DNA of 64,000 nucleotides, taken from NCBI GenBank assembly GCA_963836005.1, contig CAWIHS010000002.1, positions 620,001-684,000 on the forward strand, read 5' to 3'. The notes beneath the pieces are model-generated. The model searched no databases. It was not told the DNA's origin and saw nothing but the letters and a program-made list of their open reading frames with translations. Made by a program: the position numbers and the translations under genes. Every line of letters begins with the position of its first letter. Positions within the stretch are counted from its first letter, which is position 1. This DNA is from CAWIHS01 sp963836005. GTDB lineage: Bacteria > Pseudomonadota > Gammaproteobacteria > GRL18. Below are positions 35,901 to 44,283 of the stretch, in pieces.

Positions 35901-36552
35901 CTATGGCGGGCTGGATCATGTGTTTGCAACCAACAAAGATGTGAATATTCTGGTGCTGGATACAGAAGTTTATTCTAACACCGGCGGACAGACTTCAAAA
36001 GCCACCCCGCGTGGTGCGGTAGCCAAGTTTTCTGCCGCCGGCAAACCGGCCGCTAAAAAAGACCTGTCATTGCTGGCCATGAGCTATGAAAATGTCTATG
36101 TAGCGCATGTCGCGCTGGGTGCAAAAGATATTCAGACACTGCGAGCTTTCCTCGAAGCCGAAGCCCATCCGGGACCGTCAATTATCATTGCCTATTCACC
36201 CTGCGGTGAACATGGTATTGATTTGAGTAATGCGCTCAGACAGGAGCAGCTGGCGGTAAAAAGCGGACACTGGCCATTGTTTCGTTATGATCCGGAGAAA
36301 ATCAAGTTATACCAGAACCCTATGCATCTTGATTCTGAGGAGCCTTCTATTCCTTATGCCGAGTTTATGCGAACTGAAAACCGCTTCAGTCTGATTGAAC
36401 ATAGTCATACAGAACAGACTGAAGCAATCATGGCGCAGGCGCAGCAGGAAGTGTCACAGCGTTATCATTTTTACAAACAATTGTCCGAGCTGGATTGGGA
36501 CGATAAAAAGTATGCCGCAATGATCAAGGAAAAACTCGATGCCAGAGGCTGA
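32935..36552 (+). CDS. nifJ: Pyruvate:ferredoxin (flavodoxin) oxidoreductase
   Basis: This 1205-residue single-chain enzyme interconverts pyruvate plus CoA and acetyl-CoA plus CO2, with ferredoxin or flavodoxin as partner. In order it has the pyrimidine domain (AIYPITPASPMGEWAD), domains II-III, two [4Fe-4S] motifs (CSQCGKCPLVCPHA near 698, CTGCGLCVDICP near 758), the proximal cluster start CLGCGETPYIK, the thiamine diphosphate site (GGDGWAYDIGYGGLDH, TEVYSNTGGQTSKATPRG) and the C-terminal CGEHGID. Length and motifs match complete NifJ/YdbK. It is oxygen-sensitive in most organisms, suggesting micro-oxic or anaerobic phases. Confidence 0.96.
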   Translation: MSNSSMLTIDGNQAAASMAHKLNEVIAIYPITPASPMGEWADRWSADGVSNLWGTVPQVVEMQSEGGAAGAIHGALQAGSLTTTFTASQGLLLMIPNMYKIAGELLPTVFHIASRSLAAQALSIFGDHSDVMTARMTGFGMLCSNSPQEIMDFSVIAQAASLEGRIPMLHFFDGFRTSHEIRKLSSIDDTVLHAMIKDEWIAAHRARSMSPEHPVVRGTSQNPDIYFQARETVNPYYNRFPEIIQQSMDRFAQLTGRQYQLFDYLGHEQAEQVIILMGSGAETTEETVKHLTSRGERVGMIKVRLYRPFSPQALLAAIPASCKKIAVLDRTKEPGADGEPLYKDVLCVIAQDTFAAQPRFNRMPVVVGGRYGLSSKEFTPAMVKRIFDELKKNQPKNHFTIGIHDDVTFSSLDWDKDFRTDANKHTFQAVFYGLGSDGTVSANKNSIKIIGEHTKQHVQGYFVYDSKKAGAVTVSHLRFGPNSIRSTYLIEDGDADFVACHQTVFLERYNMLSKAADRGVFLLNTAVEPDRVWDTLPAEMQQLMIQKHIRFYIINAYAVAEHCGLGQRINTIMQTCFFALSDILPRETAIEAIKTAVKKTYGQKGAGLVEINFKAIDESLAGLHEVQLPDQVSSHFEIPSPVSDSAPEFIRNVTAEIISGRGDQVPVSLLPADGTFPVGTAAYEKRNLALEIPILDPQLCSQCGKCPLVCPHAAIRSKIFPAEALSGAPESFQHAAIKGKGFPEGMHITYQVAPEDCTGCGLCVDICPIRDKNNPQHKALNMQPQPPLREQEKINWAFFLSLPEYDRRGLKINTIKGSMVLQPLFEFSGACLGCGETPYIKLATQLFGDRMLVANATGCSSIYGGNLPTTPWTHNAQGRGPAWNNSLFEDNAEFGLGIRIAIDKQTEQARELLNEVSGSLNQALIDRILNNPQTSESEIYEQRQDIVELQQYLQKMSGEAAVQLTQLAENLCKKSVWIIGGDGWAYDIGYGGLDHVFATNKDVNILVLDTEVYSNTGGQTSKATPRGAVAKFSAAGKPAAKKDLSLLAMSYENVYVAHVALGAKDIQTLRAFLEAEAHPGPSIIIAYSPCGEHGIDLSNALRQEQLAVKSGHWPLFRYDPEKIKLYQNPMHLDSEEPSIPYAEFMRTENRFSLIEHSHTEQTEAIMAQAQQEVSQRYHFYKQLSELDWDDKKYAAMIKEKLDARG

Positions 36553-36617
36553 AATTTTATTTTTAACCGGGCAACTATTATGGCCGGGTTAATAGGCGAG
36601 GACTTCTGGCGAAAGGT

Positions 36618-37892
36618 ATGGATAGGGCGATGAAAAAAAATTATGCGATTAAGGACATTGAGCTGGCAGCAGAGGGTAGACGCCGTATTGACTGGGCGTT
36701 TACAGAAATGCCGGTCTTGCGTCAGTTATTGCAGCGTTTTATTGAGGAAAAACCGCTAGCGGGTCTGCGCATTGGTGCCTGCCTGCATGTCACCACAGAA
36801 ACCGCTAATTTGCTGCGTGTGCTGCAGGCGGGAGGAGCAGACATCGCTTTATGTGCCAGCAACCCCTTAAGTACCCAGGATGATGTTGCCGCTGCGCTGG
36901 TCAGTGAGTTTCAAATTCCAGTGTTTGCTATTTGCGGTGAAAATAACGATACTTATTATCAACATATCCAGGCGGTGATTAAACACCGTCCTCAACTGAC
37001 CATGGATGACGGCGCTGATCTGATCAGCGCACTGCACCAGTCAGGCCGTGAACTGCTGCCGCATATTCTCGGCGGCAGCGAAGAAACCACTACCGGTGTC
37101 ATTCGCCTGCGGGCTATGGCAAAGGAGCAGGCACTGGCCTACCCGGTGATTGCTGTCAATGATGCCATGACCAAACACCTTTTTGATAATCGTTACGGCA
37201 CCGGACAAAGTACACTCGACGGTATCATTCGTGCGACCAATATTCTCCTCGCGGGCAAAACCTTTACCGTTGTCGGTTATGGCTGGTGTAGCCGTGGTAT
37301 TGCTATGCGTGCTCGCGGTCATGGCGCGCATGTCATTGTCACGGAAGTGGAACCTCTGAGGGCCCTCGAAGCGGTAATGGACGGCTATCAGGTAATGCCG
37401 CTGCTGGATGCGGCTCCGATTTCTGATTTTATCGTTTCGGCCACTGGCGATAAGCACGTTGTTGATCGATGTCATCTTGAAGTCGCCAAAGACGGCTGTG
37501 TACTGGCGAACTCCGGCCACTTTAATGTCGAAATCAATATCCCTGCATTGCTTGATTTGAGCAGTGAAAAGACACGTCCCCGGGAACATGTCGAAGATTA
37601 TTTGCTCAAAGATGGCCGCCATCTTCGTTTGTTGGCACAGGGCAGGCTGGTCAATCTGGCTGCGGCTGAAGGACATCCTGCCACGGTAATGGACATGAGC
37701 TTTGCCAATCAGGCTCTGGCCATGTCCTGCCTGGCTCAGCAGCAGCCCCGCTGGGAACCGATAGTGCATACTATGCCGGCTGCGCTGGATGCCGAAGTGG
37801 CCCGTCTTAAACTAATGTCAATGAACGTTAGCATAGACACTCTGACTGAAGAACAACAGCGATATCTGTCATCATGGCGTGAAGGTACCTGA
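36618..37892 (+). CDS. ahcY: Adenosylhomocysteinase (short type)
   Basis: This 424-residue enzyme hydrolyses S-adenosylhomocysteine to adenosine and homocysteine in the methyl cycle. It has CLHVTTETANLLRVLQAGGA, CASNPLSTQDDVAAAL, VNDAMTKHLFDNRYGTGQST, the NAD motif VVGYGWCSRGIAMRARGHGA and LVNLAAAEGHPATVMDMSFA. Its size fits the shorter form common in archaea and Thermotoga-like bacteria, which lacks the roughly 40-residue insert of many proteobacterial enzymes. Start 36618 has AAAGG almost adjacent; the Met four residues later is an alternative. Confidence 0.93.
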   Translation: MDRAMKKNYAIKDIELAAEGRRRIDWAFTEMPVLRQLLQRFIEEKPLAGLRIGACLHVTTETANLLRVLQAGGADIALCASNPLSTQDDVAAALVSEFQIPVFAICGENNDTYYQHIQAVIKHRPQLTMDDGADLISALHQSGRELLPHILGGSEETTTGVIRLRAMAKEQALAYPVIAVNDAMTKHLFDNRYGTGQSTLDGIIRATNILLAGKTFTVVGYGWCSRGIAMRARGHGAHVIVTEVEPLRALEAVMDGYQVMPLLDAAPISDFIVSATGDKHVVDRCHLEVAKDGCVLANSGHFNVEINIPALLDLSSEKTRPREHVEDYLLKDGRHLRLLAQGRLVNLAAAEGHPATVMDMSFANQALAMSCLAQQQPRWEPIVHTMPAALDAEVARLKLMSMNVSIDTLTEEQQRYLSSWREGT

Positions 37893-37960
37893 TTGCTGTT
37901 ATAATAAAAATAGTTATTGTCACTAAGTTTGGATCTAAACTGACCGCAGGAGAGTTAAAC

Positions 37961-38746
37961 ATGGCTAAGAAAAAGAAGCAGCTCAGCAATAAAAAATATG
38001 AAGAAGAGTTGTATAAATTACAGGTTGAATTGTGCAAACTTCAGGAATGGGTCAAACAGGAAGGGCAGAAAATTATTATTATTTTCGAAGGCCGGGACGC
38101 AGCAGGAAAGGGCGGTGTAATCAAACGTATTACTGAACGAGTCAGTACGCGGGTATTCCAGGTCAACGCACTGCCGGCACCGACTGAACGTCAAAAGACA
38201 CAGATGTATTTTCAGCGTTATATCGAACGTTTTCCGGCTGCCGGTGAAGTAATCCTGTTTGACCGCAGCTGGTATAATCGTGCCGGCGTGGAACGCGTCA
38301 TGGGCTTCTGCACCGATGAAGAATATCATCGTTTTCTGGAACGAACACCTGGGCTGGAACAGGCTATTATTGAGAATGATATTATCCTGCTCAAATACTG
38401 GTTTGAAGTGAGTCATGAAGTACAGGCCGAACGCTTTCAGAAACGCATTGATGATCCGCGCAAACACTGGAAATTAAGTCCCATGGATTTACAGGCACAG
38501 CAGCTATGGGATGAGTATACTGAAGCAAAGGAAATCATGTTTATGGCCACGGATACCAATCATGCCCCCTGGTTTGTGGTGGATTCCAACGATAAGAAAC
38601 AAGCGCGCCTGAACTGTATTTCACATATACTCAGCCAGATTCCTTATAAAGAAATACCATTTGAAAAACCCAAATTGAAAAAAGTCAAAATTGAAAATTA
38701 TAAACCGATTTCCTATGATTATAATTTTGTCCCGAAAAGATTTTAA
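37961..38746 (+). CDS. ppk2: Polyphosphate kinase 2 family protein
   Basis: This 261-residue PPK2 enzyme transfers phosphate between polyphosphate and nucleoside mono- or diphosphates. It has Walker A FEGRDAAGKGGVIKRI, lid region NALPAPTERQKTQMYFQRYI, Walker B FDRSWYNRAGVERVMGFC, and KYWFEVSHEVQAERFQKRID with DPRKHWKLSPMD. The one-domain length fits class I (mostly NDP to NTP) or III. The N-terminus is Lys-rich (AKKKKQLSNKKYEEEL). RBS CAGGAGAG precedes the ATG. A bidirectional terminator follows. Confidence 0.93.
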   Translation: MAKKKKQLSNKKYEEELYKLQVELCKLQEWVKQEGQKIIIIFEGRDAAGKGGVIKRITERVSTRVFQVNALPAPTERQKTQMYFQRYIERFPAAGEVILFDRSWYNRAGVERVMGFCTDEEYHRFLERTPGLEQAIIENDIILLKYWFEVSHEVQAERFQKRIDDPRKHWKLSPMDLQAQQLWDEYTEAKEIMFMATDTNHAPWFVVDSNDKKQARLNCISHILSQIPYKEIPFEKPKLKKVKIENYKPISYDYNFVPKRF

Positions 38747-38750
38747 GCAT

Positions 38751-38800
38751 AAAGACACCGCTGGAGTTCATCCTGCAGCTTCAATCCTGAGGTGTCTTTT
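38751..38800. terminator. Bidirectional terminator between ppk2 and the ATPase gene
   Basis: AAAGACACC (38751-38759) pairs with GGTGTCTTT (38791-38799) with T-runs on either side, so it can serve both converging genes. It overlaps the last codons of the minus-strand ATPase. Confidence 0.7.
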
Positions 38801-41528
38801 TATTGCTCTTCAGCCAGAGCTTATGCAACTCCATAACGGCTGTCACCGTCAGTGACAGCGCCAGTAATGTCAGCCAGTGTTCCATGGACACAGGTTGAAT
38901 ACCCAGCACATCACTGAGCCAGGGTGTATACATGGCGATGATATGGATCAGTTGAGCAATCACAGTGCCAAATAGCAGGATATGGTTTCGCATGGGATTA
39001 TGGCGAAAGATAGAAAGGATTTCTGAACGGCAGTTGAATACATGCACATTTTCAAATAACACCATCAGCAGTAGGGTGCTGTTACGAGCCTCTTCAACAC
39101 TATATCCCCAGTTCAGCATGCTAGAATAAAGAAAAAATGCCACAAAGCCGATAACTAAGGCAGAAATGATGATCCGATCAGTCATAAGACGATTGAAGAT
39201 GGCTTCTTCAGGCGAACGCGGCGGGCGTTGTAATTCATGGCCTTCTCCGGGTTCAAAGGCCAGAGCAACGTCCTGAATGCCGTTGGTGACCAGATTGAGC
39301 CATAACAACTGCACTGCCATTAATGGCAGCGGCAATCCGGCGATCAGGGCCAGGGTAAACAGAACCAGTTCTGCAGCGCCGGTCGAAATCAGCAGAAATA
39401 TTACCTTGCGCACATTGGAATACGCGATACGCCCTTCCTCGACACCGGAAACAATGGAACTGAAATTATCATCGGTAATAATAATATCTGCTGTTTCGCG
39501 GGCCACATCGGTACCTTTTTGTCCCATGGCAACACCTACGTGGGCCGCACGCATAGCCGGAGCATCATTAGCGCCATCACCACTGACCGCCACAAAATGA
39601 CCACAGCGTTGCAGAGAATGGACGATATCAAGTTTTTGCGAGGGTTCGATGCGGGCAAAGACATGGGCATGTTGAGTCAGTTGATCGATGTCTGCAGGAT
39701 CCCCGGCTGCTCGCAATTGTGGCCCGGTAACAATCTCTTGCGCATCACTCGCCAGTCCCAGTTCTCTGGCTATGGCTAGAGCCGTTGCTGGATGGTCACC
39801 GGTCAGCATGGCGACATTAATGCCGGCTTTACGGCAGGTGGCTACTGCCTGTTTTGCTTCAGGGCGTAGAGGATCCATCATCGCTACCAGACCCAATAGC
39901 GTCAGACTGTGCAGGTACTGTTCACAGAAAATCTCTCTGTCAGCTAGTTTTACATCCCCCATGGCGATAGCCAGCACGCGATAGCCCTGGCGGGCAAGCT
40001 CATGGGCCTGCTGTTGCAGGCGGGTAGTATCAATAGTCACATCCTCTACGGGGATTGCCATGGTGGTGCACATGGGCAGCAGTTTCTCAAATGCACCTTT
40101 GACAAAAATACAGGATTTGTTGCCTATTTTATTGAGGCTGGCTGAAAACAGGCGCTCTGATTCAAACGGCAGTGTGTTCAGTTCGGGAAAAGCATCAATA
40201 GTTTGAGCTTTGATGACACCCGCTTTATGTGCCATTACCAGCAGCGCCACGTCGACCGCATCACCAGAATGAATCCATTGATGATCATGCCTGCCCAGAA
40301 AGCCGTCATTGGTCAGAATCGAAGCCAGGCACAGCCGTTCCAGCAACGCCATTTCATTCTCCGACACAATCCCATGCGGAGACAGTACGCCGCCTTCAGG
40401 GATCATGCCTTCACCGGTAATCGTCCAGTAATCGCCATTGGGGAAAGCAATTTCGCTGGCAGTTAACTCGTTAACTGTCAATGTGCCGGTTTTATCAGTT
40501 GCGATATAGGTACAGGAACCCAGAGATTCCACTGCGATCAAACGCCGAATAATGACGTTACGCCTGGCCATTCGCCGCATTCCGATAGCCAGCGCTACGG
40601 TAAGCGCCACCGGCAAACCCTCCGGTATAACTGAAACGGCCAATGCCACTGCCTGCATGAATATTTCACTCAGCGGCATACCACGGGCAAATGAGACCAG
40701 CGCCATCAGGGTAGCGCAAAGAGCAACAAAGATAGCGATGCGGTGGGTAAATCGATCCATCCGAACCAGCAAGGGGGGCTTTGCTGATTCACCTTGAATC
40801 ACTTCAGAGGCGATGGCGCCCAGTTCTGTTGACAATGCAGTTGCAACCACAATGCCGCTGGCACGGCCGCGTTCAATCATGGTTCCGGCAAACAGCATAT
40901 TTCGTCGATCTCCGAGAAAGGCATCCGGTTCCAGTATAGCTTGTGCATTTTTGTGCACGGAGACTGATTCACCGGTTAATAATGATTCGTTTATTTCAAG
41001 ATCATGGCTGGACATCAGGCGCACATCAGCAGGCACTTTTTCGCCTGACTCCAGGATCAGGATATCTCCGGGTACCAGGGTTTCTGCATTGATTTCGAAA
41101 ATATCACCATCACGCAGCACACGGCATTGAGTGGCAACCAGTTGCTGCAGTGCCGATGCTGCACGTTGGGCGGAGTATTCCTGCACAGTGCCAATAATCG
41201 CATTGATGAACAATACACCAGAAATAAAGGCCGCATCCGACCATTCCTGAATCAGCAATGAAAAAACTGCTGCAACGACCAGCACATAGATAAGCGGACT
41301 GACAAACTGATTCAGGAATATCTTTAGCAGAGAAGCGGGTTTGGCTCGTGGCAGGGTATTTGCCCCATACTGCTGCAGCCGGTTCGCGGCTTCATCTGAA
41401 GTCAGTCCCGATGCTTTGGAGTTTAACTGCTGGATGACGGCATCCGCGGATTGGGCATGCGGTGAAAGCGGACGCTGGCTATCCGGGCGGGCAGTGGCAG
41501 GAGAAGTTAAAGCATCGGGCTTGTGCAT
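38781..41528 (-). CDS. P2-type cation-transporting ATPase
   Basis: This 915-residue P-type ATPase has an N-terminal cation-ATPase domain with ATP-driven transport machinery: actuator loop LTGESV, transmembrane-4 motif VIPEGLPVALTVAL, phosphorylation site DKTGTLTVNE (Asp near 343), KGAFEKLL, and hinge SGDGANDAPAMRAAHVGVAM. The PEGLP motif and overall layout fit the P2A Ca2+ pump group, although related bacterial proteins may move other cations. It is encoded convergently with ppk2. A second, different P2 ATPase lies at 44284. Confidence 0.92.
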   Translation of the reverse strand: MHKPDALTSPATARPDSQRPLSPHAQSADAVIQQLNSKASGLTSDEAANRLQQYGANTLPRAKPASLLKIFLNQFVSPLIYVLVVAAVFSLLIQEWSDAAFISGVLFINAIIGTVQEYSAQRAASALQQLVATQCRVLRDGDIFEINAETLVPGDILILESGEKVPADVRLMSSHDLEINESLLTGESVSVHKNAQAILEPDAFLGDRRNMLFAGTMIERGRASGIVVATALSTELGAIASEVIQGESAKPPLLVRMDRFTHRIAIFVALCATLMALVSFARGMPLSEIFMQAVALAVSVIPEGLPVALTVALAIGMRRMARRNVIIRRLIAVESLGSCTYIATDKTGTLTVNELTASEIAFPNGDYWTITGEGMIPEGGVLSPHGIVSENEMALLERLCLASILTNDGFLGRHDHQWIHSGDAVDVALLVMAHKAGVIKAQTIDAFPELNTLPFESERLFSASLNKIGNKSCIFVKGAFEKLLPMCTTMAIPVEDVTIDTTRLQQQAHELARQGYRVLAIAMGDVKLADREIFCEQYLHSLTLLGLVAMMDPLRPEAKQAVATCRKAGINVAMLTGDHPATALAIARELGLASDAQEIVTGPQLRAAGDPADIDQLTQHAHVFARIEPSQKLDIVHSLQRCGHFVAVSGDGANDAPAMRAAHVGVAMGQKGTDVARETADIIITDDNFSSIVSGVEEGRIAYSNVRKVIFLLISTGAAELVLFTLALIAGLPLPLMAVQLLWLNLVTNGIQDVALAFEPGEGHELQRPPRSPEEAIFNRLMTDRIIISALVIGFVAFFLYSSMLNWGYSVEEARNSTLLLMVLFENVHVFNCRSEILSIFRHNPMRNHILLFGTVIAQLIHIIAMYTPWLSDVLGIQPVSMEHWLTLLALSLTVTAVMELHKLWLKSNKKTPQD

Positions 41529-41903
41529 ACGGTAAGAAAATTAACAACAAGGAGAGAGTGTTTAAATCATACAAAAACTCATTTGAATGGGAAATGATTA
41601 TATCAGGTTTTTTATACAGGCATGATATTCTCAGAGAATTAACATCAGCTCACCACAAACTGTTGGTCCGGCAAAGCGTGGAAGAAATACCTCGCCGAGA
41701 AATATAGGGTGTTGACGGAAATGGGCGTCGAGTATGAACTGGCGGCTTTGCACGCGGGAGCGAAACGAGCCGGCTGCTATTGGACTGATCGACAGTCTGG
41801 TGAGGGAGAGGGAGGTCGCATAACGGCCAATGAACACGTCATTCACAAAATTCCAATGAACAGCAAGTTTTACTGAAAACGGACGTTCAGGTAATGATTG
41901 TGA
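41529..41903. other. Region without a recognised gene
   Basis: A plus-strand frame open from 41649 to the stop at 41874-41876 has protein-like composition (AWKKYLAEKYRVLTEMGVEY, ELAALHAGAKRAGCYW). It has no good start until an internal ATG, and I recognise no family. It may be the tail of a lost gene. Confidence 0.4.
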
Positions 41904-42167
41904 TCAGTTGGCACCGATAGACACCAATTCGTCACTTACGGCCAGGCTTCGCTTGCTGGTCCCGGGACAGGCGATGAACTGGGGCAACTCACGGGACGTG
42001 CTAGCAGTGATGACGGCGGGATCGACGGGTGAATCGCAACAGGCCACCACGGCAACCCTGGGTGACTGCCCCAAGTGGGCAAGATCAACTAGCCGTTCAC
42101 GATTTACCTCGTTGTAACCGCCACGAAAGCGGCGGTAGCCTGCAATTAGTTGCTCAATGGATGTCAA
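41904..42167 (-). pseudogene. Beta-carbonic anhydrase, N-terminal remnant
   Basis: From a TTG at 42167 the frame reads TSIEQLIAGYRRFRGGYNEV, then VAVVACCDSPVDPAVITAS, the N-terminal third of a beta-carbonic anhydrase. In active enzymes the motif is CCDSRVDP, with Cys as zinc ligand and an Asp-Arg dyad; here the Arg is Pro. The similarity ends after about 60 residues and the frame stops at 41904, about 87 residues in all against more than 200. It overlaps the aldolase gene end (TTGACATCCATTGA), the remains of a coupled gene pair. Confidence 0.7.
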
Positions 42168-43356
42168 TATCCCATTCCTTTTCGATCCTCTGGTAATCGA
42201 TGCTGATGCGTTCAGCGGCCACGGGCCGAAACAGCTTGTCGGCAAAGGCCACATGCGCGGGATGTTCTCGGTAGCTATCGATAACCGACGGATGACAGAA
42301 ACGCACCAGCCAAGTGTAACGATACTTCGCATCTTCCTTCACTGCATGGCCGGTGAATACCTCCCGCACGCCGGGGATGGCACTGAGTACTCGCCGACCC
42401 TTGGCCATTATGGCATCCACGTCTTGCTCGGTTATGCCGGTGACATTGTAGATAATCAAATGCTCCACTGCTGCCCAGGGCGTGCATTGGGCCAGGAGTT
42501 CCGCGGCACGATCAATACTTCCCCATAGGCGCAAGCAACGTTCCACTTCAACGCTTATGATCTCTTTAACGCCTTTCGTCAGACTTATGTATCCACCTTG
42601 GCGATTGATCTTGACATTATCTCGTATGCGTACGCCGGCCATGTCGGCCAGTGCGGTGTAATAATTGATTTTGGCCACGCCATTTGCCATCAGCCTTTGG
42701 AACTGCTCGTCACTCAACCCAGTGCCACCGTGAATTACCAATGGAATACCCAGGGTTTCGTTAATTTGTTCTAGGCGATGATAGTCCAATTTGGGCTCAC
42801 CTTTCATGCGGCCGTGCACAGTGCCGATAGAAACGGCCAGGAAATCCACACCAGTCTGTTCCACATAGCCCTTGGCATCCTCCACAGTGGTATAGGTGAT
42901 CTCGCCGGGGTGTCGCTCTGCATCTTCACCTTCTACACCCGGCACATAGCCTAGTTCGCCCTCTACAGGCACACCGCAAGCGTGGGCCATATCGACCACG
43001 GCACGTGTGCAGCGAATGTTGTCGGAGAAACGCTCATGGGAGGCATCAACCATCACGCCGTTGCAACCAAGATTGATGCCTTGTACGGCGGAATCAAGGC
43101 TCGATCCATGGTCAAGATGGATCGCCACGGGTACCGAAGCACGCCGGGCTGCGGTTTCCACTGCTGGCATTATCAACTCGAAATCGAAATATTCGAAATG
43201 AGACTCCGCCAAACTCAGGATCACTGGTGCGCGACAACGCTCAGCCGCTGCTATGATGCCTTCCAGAAAATCAAAACTGACCAGGTCGAAGGCCCCTACG
43301 GCATATCCATTGTGATAGGCGTGGTAAAGCATATCGCGCATATTGACGAGTGCCAT
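42154..43356 (-). CDS. Class II fructose-bisphosphate aldolase with C-terminal Dabb domain
   Basis: This 400-residue fusion starts with a class II aldolase (about 1-285): FDLVSFDFLEGIIAAAE, zinc-site HLDHGSSLDSAV, VMVDASHERFSDNI, EGELGYVPGVEGE, VSIGTVHGRMKGEPKLD, IPLVIHGGTGLSDEQF and VAKINYYTALADM. A stress-responsive Dabb alpha-beta barrel domain follows (about 300-390; VEHLIIYNVTGITEQDV, YRYTWLVRFCHPSVIDSYRE). The aldolase may act in glycolysis, gluconeogenesis or the Calvin cycle, or on tagatose-type substrates. The Dabb role is unknown. A carbonic anhydrase remnant overlaps its 3' end. Confidence 0.85.
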   Translation of the reverse strand: MALVNMRDMLYHAYHNGYAVGAFDLVSFDFLEGIIAAAERCRAPVILSLAESHFEYFDFELIMPAVETAARRASVPVAIHLDHGSSLDSAVQGINLGCNGVMVDASHERFSDNIRCTRAVVDMAHACGVPVEGELGYVPGVEGEDAERHPGEITYTTVEDAKGYVEQTGVDFLAVSIGTVHGRMKGEPKLDYHRLEQINETLGIPLVIHGGTGLSDEQFQRLMANGVAKINYYTALADMAGVRIRDNVKINRQGGYISLTKGVKEIISVEVERCLRLWGSIDRAAELLAQCTPWAAVEHLIIYNVTGITEQDVDAIMAKGRRVLSAIPGVREVFTGHAVKEDAKYRYTWLVRFCHPSVIDSYREHPAHVAFADKLFRPVAAERISIDYQRIEKEWDIDIH

Positions 43357-43457
43357 AGGCCTTTTCTCCTCAACCTGTGCCTGCAGGTGATGATGCCTTC
43401 ATATATTTATGAAGCTTCATCCAGTGCTCCAGATCCTGACGGGTTTGTGTGATGTCT

Positions 43458-43607
43458 CTACTCTTCGCCATTCATGAATCTCAATAGGTGCAACAGGCTG
43501 GTGAACAGCAGGCCAAAGCAACCACCGAGGGTCAGCAACAAGGCGGGATGGGGCAGATTTAAGGCCATCGAAACGCCCGCTGTCAACGCGTTGAACAGCA
43601 ATGTCAT
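43458..43607 (-). CDS. Small hydrophobic protein (49 aa), possible remnant
   Basis: This short frame encodes two membrane-spanning stretches (MTLLFNALTAGVSMAL; ALLLTLGGCFGLLFTSLLHL) and ends RFMNGEE. The match-like composition extends a few codons upstream of the ATG (SVTPYTLLF) to a stop, and no RBS is visible. It may be the end of a broken membrane protein. No family is recognised. Confidence 0.3.
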   Translation of the reverse strand: MTLLFNALTAGVSMALNLPHPALLLTLGGCFGLLFTSLLHLLRFMNGEE

Positions 43608-43777
43608 GAACAGTAGCGTGTAAGGTGTTACGGATCACCTTGTTGGTGGCTAGAACAGCCGTTTGGGTGTGGACCGTAGTATTCGTTATTGATGTATTCA
43701 TTGTTTATCGCCTCCAAACAGATCAATTAAATCGGTTCATGTGATTCGGTTTCTGATTTCATGTCGGTCAGGCCATG

Positions 43778-44092
43778 TTAGCGGTTATTATTGCGCAGAC
43801 GTGCCAGCCGACGCCCTACTGTACGACCTGCGCGATCGGCTGCACGGTCGATGGCGGTGTACAGGTCAGTCTCAGTATCTTTGATCACCACGCAAGACAG
43901 GTGGGCGAGCATCACCTCGATATGACAGCACTTGTCCGACCCGCCGCGTGGCCCATTGATATCGGACAACCGTACGATTACGCGCTGGATGTGGTCATCT
44001 CCGGTACTCAAGGCAAAGCCCAAACGCCGTTCAGTGTGGCTGCGCAAGGCATCCGTTAGAGGAAAATTGCGTGCTTGAATGTCGATCTGCAT
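43778..44092 (-). CDS. hpf: Ribosome hibernation-promoting factor, HPF/YfiA short form
   Basis: This 104-residue protein has the HPF/RaiA ribosome-binding fold: QIDIQARNFPLTDALRSHTE, VIVRLSDINGP, CHIEVMLAHLSCVVIKDTET, DLYTAIDRAADRAGRTVGRR. It binds the 30S decoding region in stationary phase. It lacks the C-terminal dimerisation domain of long HPF, so it is a short or RaiA-like form. Start 44092 has GGAG 6 nt upstream. It is encoded apart from rpoN and ptsN, its usual neighbours, next to other stress genes. Confidence 0.88.
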   Translation of the reverse strand: MQIDIQARNFPLTDALRSHTERRLGFALSTGDDHIQRVIVRLSDINGPRGGSDKCCHIEVMLAHLSCVVIKDTETDLYTAIDRAADRAGRTVGRRLARLRNNNR

Positions 44093-44283
44093 GGTCGTCT
44101 CCGGTGTTTCGCTCGGATAATGATTGAAAATCAGGATAGACTGGTTTAAAACTAAGAACAAGTCGATTATTATAGATATTTAGTTCGTATTTATCGAATT
44201 GGTTGTTGAGCGATGATTAGGGGCTGTATATGGTCTCCTGGTTTTACTAACCAAAATCACATCAAGGCAAGAAAGGTGTGCAG

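Noticed and set aside
36553..36617. SAH riboswitch before ahcY
   Set aside because: Only 65 bp separate nifJ and ahcY, and I see no matching conserved core; only a poor hairpin near GGGC.
41904..42332. A longer minus-strand gene starting at 42332
   Set aside because: The part upstream of 42167 is antisense-frame noise inside the aldolase gene; only the carbonic anhydrase-like part is real.
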